From contig JAPWDM010000021.1 of assembly GCA_035578155.1 (NCBI GenBank), forward strand, positions 434,001-498,000: a DNA stretch of 64,000 bases, read 5' to 3'. The DNA comes from Brachynemurus nebulosus (taxonomy: Eukaryota; Arthropoda; Insecta; Neuroptera; Myrmeleontidae). A program made the translations under genes and the position numbers. Each line of letters starts with the position of its first letter. Positions within the stretch are counted from its first letter, which is position 1. The notes below the pieces were generated by a model. The model made no database searches. It saw only the letters and a list, made by a program, of their open reading frames with translations, and had not been told where the DNA came from. Shown in pieces: positions 1 through 9,329 of the stretch.

Positions 1-96
1 ATTTAATTTCCTTTTACTTATGCGTCTTTTTATTTAACCTGAAAACCTAAAGTTTATTTTAAATAAAAAAAAAGTTTGAATTTATTAAATGCCAAA

Positions 97-300
97 ACGG
101 CCTAACCCACATTTATTTTCTTAATCTTAAGTAAAATTAACATATTTTGTTTAATATACACTGTATAAGGTACTTTGACAACTATTTAGTCGAATATATC
201 ACATTAAAAATTGTTTTGGTATGTACTATAAGTCATCAAAAAAATGCATTTTTTTCTTTTACTGTTTTCTCCATATTCACTTTTACGGGGTTAGGCCGTT
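97..300. repeat. Short inverted-repeat element upstream of the Polinton gene
   Basis: A perfect 13-nt inverted repeat, AACGGCCTAACCC at 97-109 and its complement at 288-300, encloses about 180 bp of AT-rich sequence. The GC-rich ends stand out from the background. It could be a small MITE or a structured 5' flank of the gene that starts at 335. I see no clear target duplication, so the MITE reading is an inference. Confidence 0.4.
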
Positions 301-334
301 CTGGTTCTGAGCGCCTCAAATAACTGTTTGAAAA

Positions 335-1417
335 ATGGTTGCGAAAATTAATGAAAAGGTTAAAAAAGATATAACAAAATTAAGTGATGCAATACGTAAA
401 AAGTACCGATTATTAAAAGTGGGTAAACGAACCGTAGAAGAGTTTCAACAAAAACAACTAAGTCCAATAACAAAACCATTACATGAATTGATTGATTTAA
501 CGGGATACAAAGATGATGATAATGATGATAATGATAGTAATAAGAAAAATTTAAAAACACCAAGAAAACGTGTGAGTCTAAAGTTGGGTCGTCATTCATG
601 GTTAAAAACACCAAAATTTAAGAAAGAAATAGCTACTCCATCTTGGAGATCATCTATTACTACATTTAAAGAGGAACCACCTACACCTTTTAATATTTCA
701 CAACAACAAGAACAGCAACAACAGCAAGAACTAGAACAGGGACCATTTTTTCTAAGTGATAGTGAAATATATTAATCAGAACCGCAAGAATTACCTGAAC
801 ATAGATTATCTGATATATTAAGAAGTAACCAAGCAGATGAGGCTTATGAGTATTTTATAAATAGATACGGTAATATTACTGGTCATTACTTATCTGAATA
901 TTTTAAAGATAAAAAGAAAAAATTATTTGATGAAGCTTATGGTATAAGATTGGAAAACGGTCATTGGTTTATTGGTAATAAACCTATTGAAATTGAACAT
1001 AATGATATTATTATTGATGACAAACAATATGAAGGCACACCAGATTTGTATGATTTACTTATGCTAAAAAATCCACCAAATAAAAACCCACCAGCAAATG
1101 ATTTAAAAAATTATGAAGCAATACTAATGCAAACAAATGCATTAAATCGAGGATATGATCCTAATAAATAGAAAAAAGGCAATCGAGGTGTAAAGTATGT
1201 TTTAGTCAAAATCTTCTTAAGTCAAATGAAAAGCGGTGCTGGTATAGAAATGACGGTCAATCGAAATCCCCCCAACTACATTTTTTGGGATAATCCTAAT
1301 GAGCTAATAGAGAGGCTAAGATTATTATTGTCTTCCCGGAATGCTGGTCATTCGAATCATAATAATGAAATAATATCGATTATTAAGGAACTGAAGGAAG
1401 CAAATATAATACAGTGA
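335..1417 (+). pseudogene. Polinton/Maverick-associated DUF8207-like protein, two in-frame stops
   Basis: One frame runs from ATG 335 to TGA 1415-1417 and is broken only by TAA at 773-775 and TAG at 1169-1171. Joined in register it would be about 360 codons. The N-terminal part is basic (residues 1-50), then Asp/Asn-rich, then Gln-rich. After the first stop comes the conserved core: YGIRLENGHWFIGNKPIEI, then a KQYEGTPDLYDLL segment. The tail carries NPPNYIFWDNPNELIERLR and a NNEIISIIKELKEANII ending. This core (I know it as DUF8207) is widespread beside integrase and capsid genes of Polinton-like elements in insects and Hydra. Its biochemical role is unknown to me. The clean single frame with two point stops suggests recent inactivation. 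Downstream genes on the same strand support a virus-like block. Confidence 0.7.
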
Positions 1418-1450
1418 AGTGAACGCTTAATCATTAGTTTGTAAATAACC

Positions 1451-2089
1451 ATGACAGTGGTTAGTGGTATTGATAAATTTGGACGACATTGGCAAATTAA
1501 ACATAGCGAATTAGCATTATTATCTCGTGGAATTGGTTTTAAATTAACAGATGATAATAATTACGATATTGATAAAAAAAGATTAACTAATGTTGCTCCT
1601 CCTGTGGATGAATTTGATGCTTGTAATAAACAATACATTGATTCAAACACATTAAAATTGAATAAAGATCAAACATGTTTTAACGCTGTTCAAAAACGTA
1701 TTTGTAATGTTACCCACCCTGAAATGGATAGCGATGTCGTTGATTATGCGACAATTAAAAAATTTAAATATGATTTAGAGCATGCAACGGAAAAATTGAA
1801 AATAAAAGTAACATTAAATGAAAACGATTCGCTTTTATTATCAACAGATAAATCATATTTTGATGTTAAAAATAAACGTTTATGTAATTTAAACGACGCT
1901 CAAACTATTAACGATGCTGTAAATTTCAATACAATGCATAAGTATATTAGTAGTTTTTATGGCTTTCTTGAAATTAAATTAACAAGTAAACATGTAACGA
2001 CAATTAAACCAAATGAAAACCCATGGTTTATTTTAGAAAATGGTCTTACATTTTACAAATATCAATTACCAGTTGAGGCGGAAATTTGA
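1451..2089 (+). CDS. Fibre-like repeat protein of Polinton type (212 aa, probably truncated)
   Basis: ATG 1451 lies 33 bp after the DUF8207-like gene. The protein holds three spaced copies of a 'YDxxxKRLxNVxxPxxxxDAVNxxYI' type unit: about residues 38-62, 76-102 and 136-164 (DIDKKRLTNVAPPVDEFDA, NAVQKRICNV, DVKNKRLCNLNDAQTINDA). Such units are typical of trimeric fibre shafts in phages and in Polinton-like elements, so a virion attachment or fibre role is inferred. No enzyme motif is visible. The frame ends abruptly at 2087-2089, and another frame is open over the same place and continues to 2285, so the C-terminus is probably lost to a frameshift or deletion near 2060-2085. Confidence 0.55.
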   Translation: MTVVSGIDKFGRHWQIKHSELALLSRGIGFKLTDDNNYDIDKKRLTNVAPPVDEFDACNKQYIDSNTLKLNKDQTCFNAVQKRICNVTHPEMDSDVVDYATIKKFKYDLEHATEKLKIKVTLNENDSLLLSTDKSYFDVKNKRLCNLNDAQTINDAVNFNTMHKYISSFYGFLEIKLTSKHVTTIKPNENPWFILENGLTFYKYQLPVEAEI

Positions 2090-2285
2090 TTATATTGTTA
2101 ATAAACCTACAGCAGAATATCATATCAATGGTGTTCGACAACTAAATTATAGTAAACGTAAAAATTATGGTGATCAACTAGGATTTAAGTATAATATTTG
2201 GGGCACTCAGGACGAATTGATACCACAACAGATACCACGATTGTATGTTCAGTTTATTATTAAGTATAAATTGTTCAACAATTAA
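2085..2285 (+). pseudogene. Out-of-frame C-terminal remnant after the fibre-like gene
   Basis: This open stretch continues in a different frame from the fibre-like gene and ends at TAA 2283-2285. Residues such as NYGDQLGFKYNIWGTQDEL look like genuine protein and not low-complexity noise. It could be the displaced C-terminus of the fibre-like gene or the end of another Polinton structural gene joined by a deletion. I do not recognise it, and I cannot choose between these from the sequence alone. Confidence 0.35.
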
Positions 2286-2300
2286 AATAATTCTATTGGA

Positions 2301-2585
2301 ATGTTCTCGGCGGAGAAGCGCGCCCTTGTTGATGAACTTCATCGCGATGCTAGAAAAAATTTTCCACGGCGTCGAGTTATAGTTAAAGGACTTCAATGTG
2401 ATCTTGTTGAAATGATACCATATGCAAAACAAAATAAAGTGTATAAGTATATTCTCACTTGTGTTGACTGTTTTTCTAAATATGCTTTTGCTATACCTGT
2501 CAAAACTAAGCAAGGTAAAGATGTGGCTAATGAAATGCAAGAAATTCTTAATCAACGAATAGCTAAAAACGTTCAAACCGCCAAT
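2301..2585 (+). pseudogene. Polinton integrase, N-terminal fragment broken at the second catalytic site
   Basis: ATG 2301 opens a protein beginning with DELHRDARKNFPRRRVIVKG, a typical lead-in to the retroviral-type integrase of Polintons/Mavericks. The core follows: QCDLVEM with the first catalytic Asp, then KYILTCVDCFSKYAFAIPVK and KQGKDV. At residues about 91-95 the sequence reads QTANG where the family normally has QTDNG, so the second catalytic Asp is Ala. Homology stops there and the frame runs into CAACAA-type repeats. The rest of the DDE domain and any chromodomain are missing. The protein is therefore dead. It is the best marker that the 0.3-2.7 kb genes come from a Polinton-like element. 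Confidence 0.8.
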
Positions 2586-2590
2586 GGTCA

Positions 2591-2734
2591 CCACAACAGG
2601 AACAACACCAACAGGAACAACAAGAACAACAACAGCACCAGCAGCTGAATATAGAGGTACAAATACTACACGAAATATTTTTAGACAAAAATCAATTATT
2701 ATTATTAGACCAAATAGATTTTTTTGATTATTAA
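2591..2734 (+). pseudogene. Glutamine-rich C-terminal protein fragment
   Basis: In the frame starting at 2591 a Gln-rich run (PQQEQHQQEQQEQQQHQQQ) continues into a hydrophobic/acidic tail, then LLLLDQIDFFDY and a TAA stop at 2732-2734. The tail is not repetitive and looks like a real C-terminus. It is joined directly to the broken integrase, so a deletion probably fused the ends of two genes. The Gln-rich segment resembles that of the gene at 335, but the tail differs. Function unknown. Confidence 0.35.
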
Positions 2735-2995
2735 GTTTTTGTGTAAATTAAAAAAATAAACGTGTTTTTTCAGCAGTGTATAAGCAATTTTAACATTTCA
2801 ATTTAATACTGATAATACTAGATGTCACTATAGTACATATTCGATTCTTTATTGAAATTCAATATTTTACTAATTTAGTATTTTCTGGTATCGATTGCCA
2901 AATGAAAATAGGATAAGATATAAAAGTTGACGTGTATGACGAAATGTGACGAATTGATCTCGTCACAAATCATAATCACAAATAAATTGGAAAAC
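2735..2995. other. AT-rich intergenic segment between converging genes
   Basis: About 260 bp between the rightward block and the leftward finger gene. It contains AATAAA-like sequence near 2755 and no open frame of note. It may hold the 3' ends of both transcripts. Confidence 0.3.
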
Positions 2996-4106
2996 TTAAA
3001 ATTCATAACTGCTATATTCATCACTTAGCAGGTATTTCTTTATCACAAGCGATGGTTCAATAATATTAGCTTTTTCCAACTCATCGATTATTGAAAATAT
3101 TTCTCGACCCACATTAGTATTTTTCAGCCTATTAATGATCTTAAGTAAATCGCTGCGATTTTTTATATAATAACTAAATGTAGCCGGTTGTAAAAAATCA
3201 TTTTCATCTTCTGTTATACTTGAACTGCGTAAAATATCCAACATTTCTTGTCCAGTTGCTGTGGTGGTAATTAGTTCTAGTAACTTATACATTGTTTTTG
3301 GAATGCGCCAATTATTAACATACTCCAAGTTTTCATTATTGCTATGATGATCCATAGCGTTGGTTGAACTGTTTAGTTGGTACTTCTGTTTCAACATATT
3401 CATTTGAATCACATATTCTATGACGCTTTAGACTTGCTGGTTTGGTGGAACTGGAAGTTTGTTCATCATCTTTTCTGCATGTGTTTTCAAGCTCTTTGAT
3501 CATTAAAATATATAGAGCAGTTTCTAAAAGGTTAGTTAATTTAGGAAATAAGGGTGTTTCATTAATAATAGATGTTAAATTATTTTCTCGCTCGTTTTCA
3601 TTAGCCAAACTATCGTTTTTGTTCATCAATTGCAAAGAGTTTTGTGATTTCTTTAAGGAATCAAATTTAGCTTTAATTGATTCAGTTGCAGCTATCATTC
3701 TTTGATCAAAAGGATTCATGGTGTAATCAATATCATTTGCTGAGCTATTTTTAATTAAGCATGATGTATTTTCTTTATCATTCATTGCTTTATTACTATA
3801 AGAAGTATCAGAAGAATCAGAATCATCATTTTCACGAACATTTTGACGAAATGGGTATTTATTTCCCACATCAATATTTTTTGAATTATAAGTATAACCA
3901 TCACCAAAAGCGTCGCCATCATAATTAGACGTAGAGCCATCATCCTGTACTGATAAAGATGGATTTGATAAGGCAACATTTTTTAATTTATTCACTTCAG
4001 TCTTAGCACCATTAACGTAATTTAACGAATGATGTTGAGTACGTAAATGTCGAGAAAGGTTGAACTTTCTTGTAAATGCTTTACCACAAAATTCGCAAGT
4101 ATACAT
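2996..4106 (-). pseudogene. C2H2 zinc-finger protein of Polinton type, one frameshift
   Basis: Starting at ATG 4106 on the minus strand, the protein opens with a single finger, CEFCGKAFTRKFNLSRHLRTQH (residues about 4-25, C-x2-C-x12-H-x4-H). A long Ser/Asp/Asn-rich middle follows, then NPFDQRMIAATESIKAKFD. This frame stops at 3342. A second frame, open from 3412 to 2996, continues with protein-like sequence (YVNNWRIPKTMYKLLELITT; IFSIIDELEKANIIEPSLV). The simplest reading is one gene of about 350 codons with a frameshift between 3342 and 3412. A second copy of the finger and the NP-QR-AA segment lies at 18.77-19.06 kb. A DNA-binding or regulatory role is inferred from the finger only. Two overlapping genes remain possible. 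Confidence 0.6.
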
Positions 4107-4171
4107 AGCTTAACAGTGTAACTTGTTTGCGAGTAACTTAGCAACTGACTAGAAATTCGTTGTGCGCCAAT

Positions 4172-4183
4172 GCTTATATACTC
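4172..4183 (-). promoter_or_regulatory. TATA box of the zinc-finger gene
   Basis: On the minus strand the sequence reads GAGTATATAAGC, about 65-75 nt upstream of the finger gene ATG at 4106. The related gene at 19.06 kb has GAGTATATAT at the same distance, so the element is conserved between two copies. Confidence 0.5.
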
Positions 4184-4325
4184 CTGCTTCTACTCTTTCT
4201 TAAGCAACAAAAGAACATCTAGAGTTAGATAAAAATAACAGATGAGTCTTTAATCGGTTGTTGAATCACACAGGCCAGGAAACACATCCTCGGGGTTGCT
4301 AAAATACAATGTCCCGGTCAACCGG

Positions 4326-4430
4326 AACATCGGTTGAGTCGACTGCAACATCAGTAGAGTCGACTAGAACATCAGTTGGGTTGATTGAAACATTAGTTGG
4401 GTCGATTGAAACATTATTTGAGTCGACTGG
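4326..4430. repeat. Five tandem copies of a 21-bp unit
   Basis: Units start at 4326, 4347, 4368, 4389 and 4410, each 21 bp, built around AACATCAGTT-GAGTCGACT with a few changes. A 21-bp period keeps frame, and one plus-strand frame is open through all five, giving a heptad (TSVESTA-type). The array lies about 220 bp upstream of the finger gene, so it may be a cis-regulatory array and not coding. Confidence 0.85.
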
Positions 4431-4440
4431 AATGAAATTT

Positions 4441-4578
4441 TGAGTCAAACATAATTCTGAGCGTGACTCTTTCTGGAGTGAGTCTTCTAGAGTGGGTCAT
4501 TTTGCTGCACCGAATGATTCACTTGGCTCTACTGACGGACTCATTTGCTCCAATGAGTGACTCTTCTGGAGTGAGTCA
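4441..4578. promoter_or_regulatory. Cluster of TGAGTC/GACTCA (AP-1-like) sites
   Basis: TGAGTC or its complement occurs near 4441, 4464, 4479, 4538, 4558 and 4572, that is six times in about 140 bp. This is far above chance for AT-rich DNA. It sits between the 21-bp array and the end motif at 4589, upstream of the finger gene. Binding by a bZIP factor is a guess from the motif; simple repeat decay is the alternative. Confidence 0.4.
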
Positions 4579-4588
4579 CTCGTACATA

Positions 4589-4608
4589 CTCCTAAATATA
4601 GGCAATTA
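4589..4608 (+). repeat. Polinton-end motif, copy 1
   Basis: CTCCTAAATATAGGCAATTA, followed by TTGC and a TTGYCAAGTGGC match shared with copy 2 at 19423. Both copies lie beyond the promoter of a zinc-finger gene. A third copy lies inverted at 63709-63728. It is probably part of a terminal repeat of the Polinton family. Confidence 0.5.
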
Positions 4609-4975
4609 CTTTGCGTTGCCAAGTGGCAAGTGAATTTCCGGTTAGCCTGAACAAAATTTCAATCAAAAAATTCAAACAATTTGAAATTGGATTTTTCTGA
4701 AGTTGAATTTAATGTATACACGCCGTATTTCATATAACATAGTAGACGCTCGGTATCTAATATTATTTTATATAGAGTTCTGATAATATATATGATAATT
4801 AACAACATATTTCTGTATATTACAACACAGCAGTATAGTAATTATCTAATATTTGAGATAAAAATTATAATTAGAACATAGTTTTTTATAGTAAAACCGA
4901 CCTTTCAGATAATTCATTTTTATTTATATGATAAAAGTTATTAATATATATGTAGCAATTAACATTTTTTCTTCA
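4609..4975. other. AT-rich spacer, no feature seen
   Basis: About 370 bp between the end motif and the ATPase gene. I find no gene and no clear repeat in it. Confidence 0.3.
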
Positions 4976-5665
4976 CTATTTGATTTGAATAAATATATCG
5001 AAACCTTTTCTGTAACGACCTTGATCTAAACTGCAATCTTTATCAATAACCAAGAAACCATACTGTTCTTGCCAACAATGGGTGCAAGTTGACTTAAAAA
5101 TATCGAAACATATATCGACGCAAATATGGTCGTTAAATATGTTTAATAAATTGATTAGATCTTGTTTAAATAAAATTATTAAATTTGCATTGTCTCTAAT
5201 TAGTTGTTTTGGTATGAAACTATAAGTTTGCACTAGATAAAAAACTGAAATATCTTTATGTCGACCCATACAAAAATATGCCCGTATGTTATTTTGCTTA
5301 TCCGTTGCAACATCATTAAATATAAAAACCGAGTTATTTTTAGCATTTTCACGTGCTATAACGTCCTCGTTATTGGAAAAAGTAAAATAGCTCAAACCTT
5401 TAATTGGTTTAAGAACACGCTTCAAATATTCATATTTCGGTTGAAAGAGTGATTTTGAATAAACATAAACGTTCTCGAAACGTAATCCATTTGGATGTTC
5501 TAATATTTTTAACAAAACGCTAGTCTTACCACACCTCAATGGACTGACTATTAAACACCTTATATTATTCGGTAACAGGGGACCATGCTTTTTTTCACCG
5601 GATGTAGGTGATATAAAATCTATGTTTTCGATTGGTAATTCTACACCTTGTTTTATAAAACGCAT
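4976..5665 (-). CDS. FtsK/HerA-type packaging ATPase of Polinton/adintovirus type (229 aa, intact)
   Basis: An uninterrupted minus-strand frame from ATG 5665 to TAG 4976-4978, close to the usual length for this family. The P-loop is SPLRCGKTSVLL at about residues 41-52; the first Gly of the usual GxxxxGKT is Ser here. The Walker B region is NNSVFIFNDVATDKQNNIR. It is followed by the very typical MGRHKDISVFYLVQTYSFIPK and LIRDNANLIILFKQD, which hold the sensor Gln and the arginine-finger area of A32-like genome-packaging ATPases. The C-terminus has YGFLVIDKD and GRYRKGF, also characteristic. Its role would be pumping element DNA into a virion. It is the only undamaged gene of the remnant, yet the P-loop change leaves activity uncertain. 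It lies outside the end motif at 4589, so it may belong to a second, adjoining element. Confidence 0.8.
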   Translation of the reverse strand: MRFIKQGVELPIENIDFISPTSGEKKHGPLLPNNIRCLIVSPLRCGKTSVLLKILEHPNGLRFENVYVYSKSLFQPKYEYLKRVLKPIKGLSYFTFSNNEDVIARENAKNNSVFIFNDVATDKQNNIRAYFCMGRHKDISVFYLVQTYSFIPKQLIRDNANLIILFKQDLINLLNIFNDHICVDICFDIFKSTCTHCWQEQYGFLVIDKDCSLDQGRYRKGFDIFIQIK

Positions 5666-6654
5666 CTAGACAAACAAAATTAATTCTTTCTTTCCAAAAA
5701 ATTGAGGTGGTAAGAACACTTATAGACATACTTTGCGTCTATAATTTTCAAAACTTGCAATTGAATGCATCAAAACAATGCATTTCCAAGTGTACGCATT
5801 TTTAATATCAAATATTTTCAGTTCATATAAATGCATATATATATTAAATGTAAATTTTTGTATATATATGTCGTGCCGACAGAACCGCTGATGAATTTCC
5901 TCTAATATTTTCAGTCTATAGAATTATTATTTAAAATAATTCAAAATTATAACATTTCCTTTGATTATATTTCATGTATTTCCTTTTTATAAAATCTAGT
6001 TAAAACTAGTAAAAATGCAAAATTCGCAATTCACATTTAAGTAATAATAAATCAATGTTCTAGAAAGTTCGTTCCAAAAAACACGTGTTATGCATTTTTT
6101 CTAGTTAAGCAATAAAATCTTTGTAATTTCAAAAAAAAAAATTAGTTCTGGAAAAATTTTTATCATTTTTAACTCGTTACTCTGTCCGTCGGTATTCTGA
6201 AATTTTTAAATAAAATTTGAAAAAAATAATGTTTCGATTGTTATACGTAATTTTGATCATTGTTATAATTGTTGTGTTTTTGTAATCTTGTAAACTTTTC
6301 AAAATTAATTTTCAACCTTTGTAAATGGAACTTTAATTTTAAACAAACTTCATTAATTTCAAATTAGGAATTATTTGCTATAAAAAACCTTAAAACAAAT
6401 TCGACTGAAGCAAACTTCTTAAAATTAAAATAAAACAAATCAAAAGAAATTAAAATTTAAAATTTAAAATAATAATTAAAATCTAAAAATAAATTAAAAC
6501 AAATAACAAAATAATTAAATAAAAAAAGTCAAAATAAATCTAAAATAATTAAATTAAAACAACGAAATTATTAATCATTTAAAATAAAATAAGAAGTATT
6601 TAAAAGAAGATCGAGTAAAAGTTTAAGCAACCCAAATAAGTCCAAAACATCAAT
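5666..6654. other. Gene-free AT-rich stretch
   Basis: About 1 kb with no usable open frame. From 6430 to 6600 it is a run of short AAAAT/TTAAA-type words (imperfect low-complexity AT repeat). Nothing else is recognised. Confidence 0.4.
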
Positions 6655-6909
6655 CTACTCCAGAATTCGGTTTCTCCTGTTTCTCCTACAAACTTGTGCG
6701 GCGATCAGCCTTCTGCGGATCCCAATAAATCGTCGTAGAAGAAGAATACTGGGTATAGAGGTCGTAAAACGACCGTGAGTCAAGTATACCGTCTCGTCAA
6801 ACCGCTTCAGCTTCTTCGGGACACGACATACAACATATGTACACATTACTGTTGCTATCAAAATAATAAAATATAGCTGTAAAATTGACCGAATTTTTAT
6901 TTTTGGCAA
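6655..6909 (-). CDS. Small putative secreted or membrane peptide (84 aa), unrecognised
   Basis: A minus-strand ORF whose N-terminus has a Lys-rich start and then a hydrophobic segment, LQLYFIILIATVMCTYVVC (about residues 11-29), like a signal peptide or membrane anchor. The remainder is very basic, with Arg-rich stretches such as RRFIGIRRRLIAAQVCRRNRR. Local GC content is clearly above its surroundings, which is unusual for random AT-rich sequence. I do not recognise a family, and no transcript signals are evident. It could equally be a remnant of a transposon gene read by chance. Confidence 0.25.
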   Translation of the reverse strand: MPKIKIRSILQLYFIILIATVMCTYVVCRVPKKLKRFDETVYLTHGRFTTSIPSILLLRRFIGIRRRLIAAQVCRRNRRNRILE

Positions 6910-6997
6910 AAAAAGTTTTAAACCATGGTTCTTTGCGTAATATATGTAAGTATAAAAGTAGATTTATAGTAAAAAAAAGAACAAAACAAAACTAGCA

Positions 6998-7073
6998 TTT
7001 ATAATCCGGACACCCCAATAATTCGGACATGCTCAGGGTTTAGTGTCTCCGGATTATCGAGTTAATACTGTAG
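6998..7073. mobile_element. Pogo/Tigger-like terminal sequence
   Basis: TAATCCGGACACCCC at 7001-7015 faces GTGTCTCCGGATTATCGAG at 7042-7060, and the block ends in TACTGTA. Read on the minus strand it is the classic end of Tigger-type elements: CAGTA, then CGATAATCCGGA and CCGAATTATTGGGGTGTCCGG. It is an isolated end with no transposase beside it; a Tigger transposase remnant lies 9 kb away. Confidence 0.5.
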
Positions 7074-7569
7074 TAATCTATAATATTGGTACTTTTTTAC
7101 TGTATAAATAATTTTTTTTTATATTTTCTTTAAGAAATATTCTATTGAATTTTGTCCCCCAAATTTTCATCATTCTCCTATCAAACCAAAACACTTAAAA
7201 AATATAAAAAATTTATATTTCGATCAAATCATCGTTTGTCATAATAAATAACTGAAATATAATAAATAAAATAATGTAGATGTTTTACTTAATTTGAGAT
7301 TCTATCAATTAATTCAGTTAACGTTGTAAGCGAGATCGTACTTGGTCCAGTCAATTTCTCAGTATACTGGTCAGTATTTTCGTGACAAATACTGTGGATA
7401 TAAACAACTTTTCAGTTGGAGTTGTAAATATGTTGTCTTGTAATAGAGAACTTTTTTTATAAAACGTTATTTAGCCGATTTTTAAAGAATATTTATGAAT
7501 TCTCAGTCTCCTGGCAGCTCGAAAAACGGGATTAAACTTAAATAATGTAAATAAATTAGGCAAATATCA
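7074..7569. other. AT-rich stretch, nothing recognised
   Basis: About 500 bp without an open frame or repeat that I can support. Confidence 0.3.
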
Positions 7570-7650
7570 TTAGAATACTGTCGTAAATAACTCCATATAT
7601 TTTTTAATAAAAAATAAATTCCCTTTTTTTGTATAACATATACTATATAA

Positions 7651-9329
7651 CAGAGGTGGCCACAACGTGGCTCGCGAGGTGCAAGCGGCTCGCGAGTCGA
7701 TCTTGTGCGGCTCTTTAATGCTTCTCAAAGATTTGTTTTGATAGGTCTACTTGAAATAAGAAAAAATCTAAAATTTCTCGCAAAAAAATCAAATAACGAT
7801 CTTTTTTAACGAGCCTAGCCTTGGACGAGTCTACCGATATTAAAGATAAACCACAGTTAGCAATATTTGTGAGATATGTATCAAAAAACTTTGAAATCAT
7901 CGAAGAGCTCTTAGACCTAGTTGCATTGAAGGATACTACTTGTGGTTATGACATTAAAGAAGCCCTGGTTGATGTTTTAAAAAAAAATTTAGTGCCTATC
8001 GAGAATATCGGCAGCATTGCTACCGACGGTGCACCGTCAATGACAAGGAATAAACAAGGATTTATTGGGCTTTTAAATGCTGACAAATCATACCCTCCTT
8101 TTGTACGTATACATTGTATCATTTACAGAGAACACCTAGCAGCAAAATATTTCCAATACCCACAAGTTATGCAAGTAGTTTTTAAAATTGTAAACTACAT
8201 TCGTTCAAGTGCTAAAATACACAGACAATTCAAATCCTTCATAGAAGAGCTGGATAATGACGACCTTCCGGATGATGTATCTTAGTATTCCAGGCAGATT
8301 TTTTCAGTTGCTTGAACCCATTAAACAATTTATTAGAAAAGGGAATATAAGAAAAGGGAAAATGTTTCCCTGAACATGGTGACCTACAGTGGTTGTTAGA
8401 TTTAAGTTTTTTTGATGATGTTCAGTATTTGCAGCAGCTGAACATCTCACTACAAAGTAGGGAAAAGCTTATTTATGATTTAGCACAGAGTGTATTTAGC
8501 TTTCACAACAAATTAAGGCTTTTTTAGAGAGATCTTAAAAACAAAACGTTCGCTCATTTCAAATGTTTAAAGAAAACTTCTGAAAGCCTTATTGACGATG
8601 ACGTCCAGAGTGAAACAGAAGGTTATTTGTGTAAATTTATCGGTCTTGCTGAAGAAATCAATGACAGATTCACTGATTTAAGAAAATTGAAACCTTCTTT
8701 TTCGTTCCTAGACAACCCTTTTGTTATTGCTGTTGAAGTGATGGCTGTCCCCTTTCATATCCAATAACAAAGTATATAGCAGCAATAGAGTTAGAAATAC
8801 TTGAACTGCAAAAAGACGAAATGTTAAAAGGACTAAAAAAAATTGACGGTTCCACTGTTGATTTTGGAAAAACGTTCCAGCAGAGAAATATTCACTAGCA
8901 AAAGAATGTGCTAAGAGACTTATTTCAATTTTTGGAACTACTTATGCCTATGAGTCTTTGTATTCAACAATGAAGCTTATTAAATCCAAGCATCGATCTG
9001 AACTAATTGATTAACACTTAACTGAACTCGTGCGAACTGCACTCACCAGTTATAAGCCAGATTTCAAACAGCTCGCGGCCAAAATGAACACAAGAAAAAG
9101 TACATCTCAAAATTAAGTTTTAGGTACCTAGGTGCATGTACTAACTAAAACAAAGTATGTTTACATATTACATAAATTTTTCATTCTCATGTCATAAATA
9201 TTCTTAGTTTCATAAAAATGTAAAAAGTGTGTTAATTGTGTGAACCATCAATCTCAGAATGGCTTGGCTCGCTCCGAATCGGCTTCATGGGTTTGCGGCT
9301 TCCAAAAGTAAAGTTAGTGGCCAGCCCTG
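7651..9329 (+). mobile_element. hAT transposon with perfect 8-bp target duplication
   Basis: The left end is CAGAGGTGGCCAC at 7651; the right end read inward is CAGGGCTGGCCAC ending at 9329, the standard hAT terminal pattern. The flanks are CTATATAA at 7643-7650 and CTATATAA at 9330-9337, a perfect 8-bp duplication. The element is 1679 bp and carries a decayed transposase. It looks internally deleted at its 5' side, because the transposase starts only at its first catalytic region. Confidence 0.9.
7817..9117 (+). pseudogene. hAT transposase, GTF2IRD2/ZBED5-like, N-terminally deleted
   Basis: The best frame, 7821-8285, starts MDESTDIKDKPQLAIFVRYV, the first catalytic Asp region of hAT transposases. 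It continues with SIATDGAPSMTRNKQGFIG (second Asp) and RIHCIIYREHLAAKYF, then KIVNYIRSSAKIHRQFKSF. Downstream the match goes on through several frameshifts and stops: LQWLLDLSFFDDVQYLQQLN near 8390, LDNPFVIAVEVM near 8710, and a hATC-like dimerisation tail (FGTTYAYESLYSTMKLIKSK in register) near 8930-9000. The BED finger and N-terminal region are absent. It cannot encode a working enzyme. The relatives I recall are vertebrate and insect GTF2IRD2-like and ZBED5-like proteins, themselves derived from hATs. Confidence 0.8.

Noticed and set aside
1..5665. A complete Polinton/Maverick
   Set aside because: No protein-primed DNA polymerase, major or minor capsid protein or protease is visible, and the integrase is truncated.
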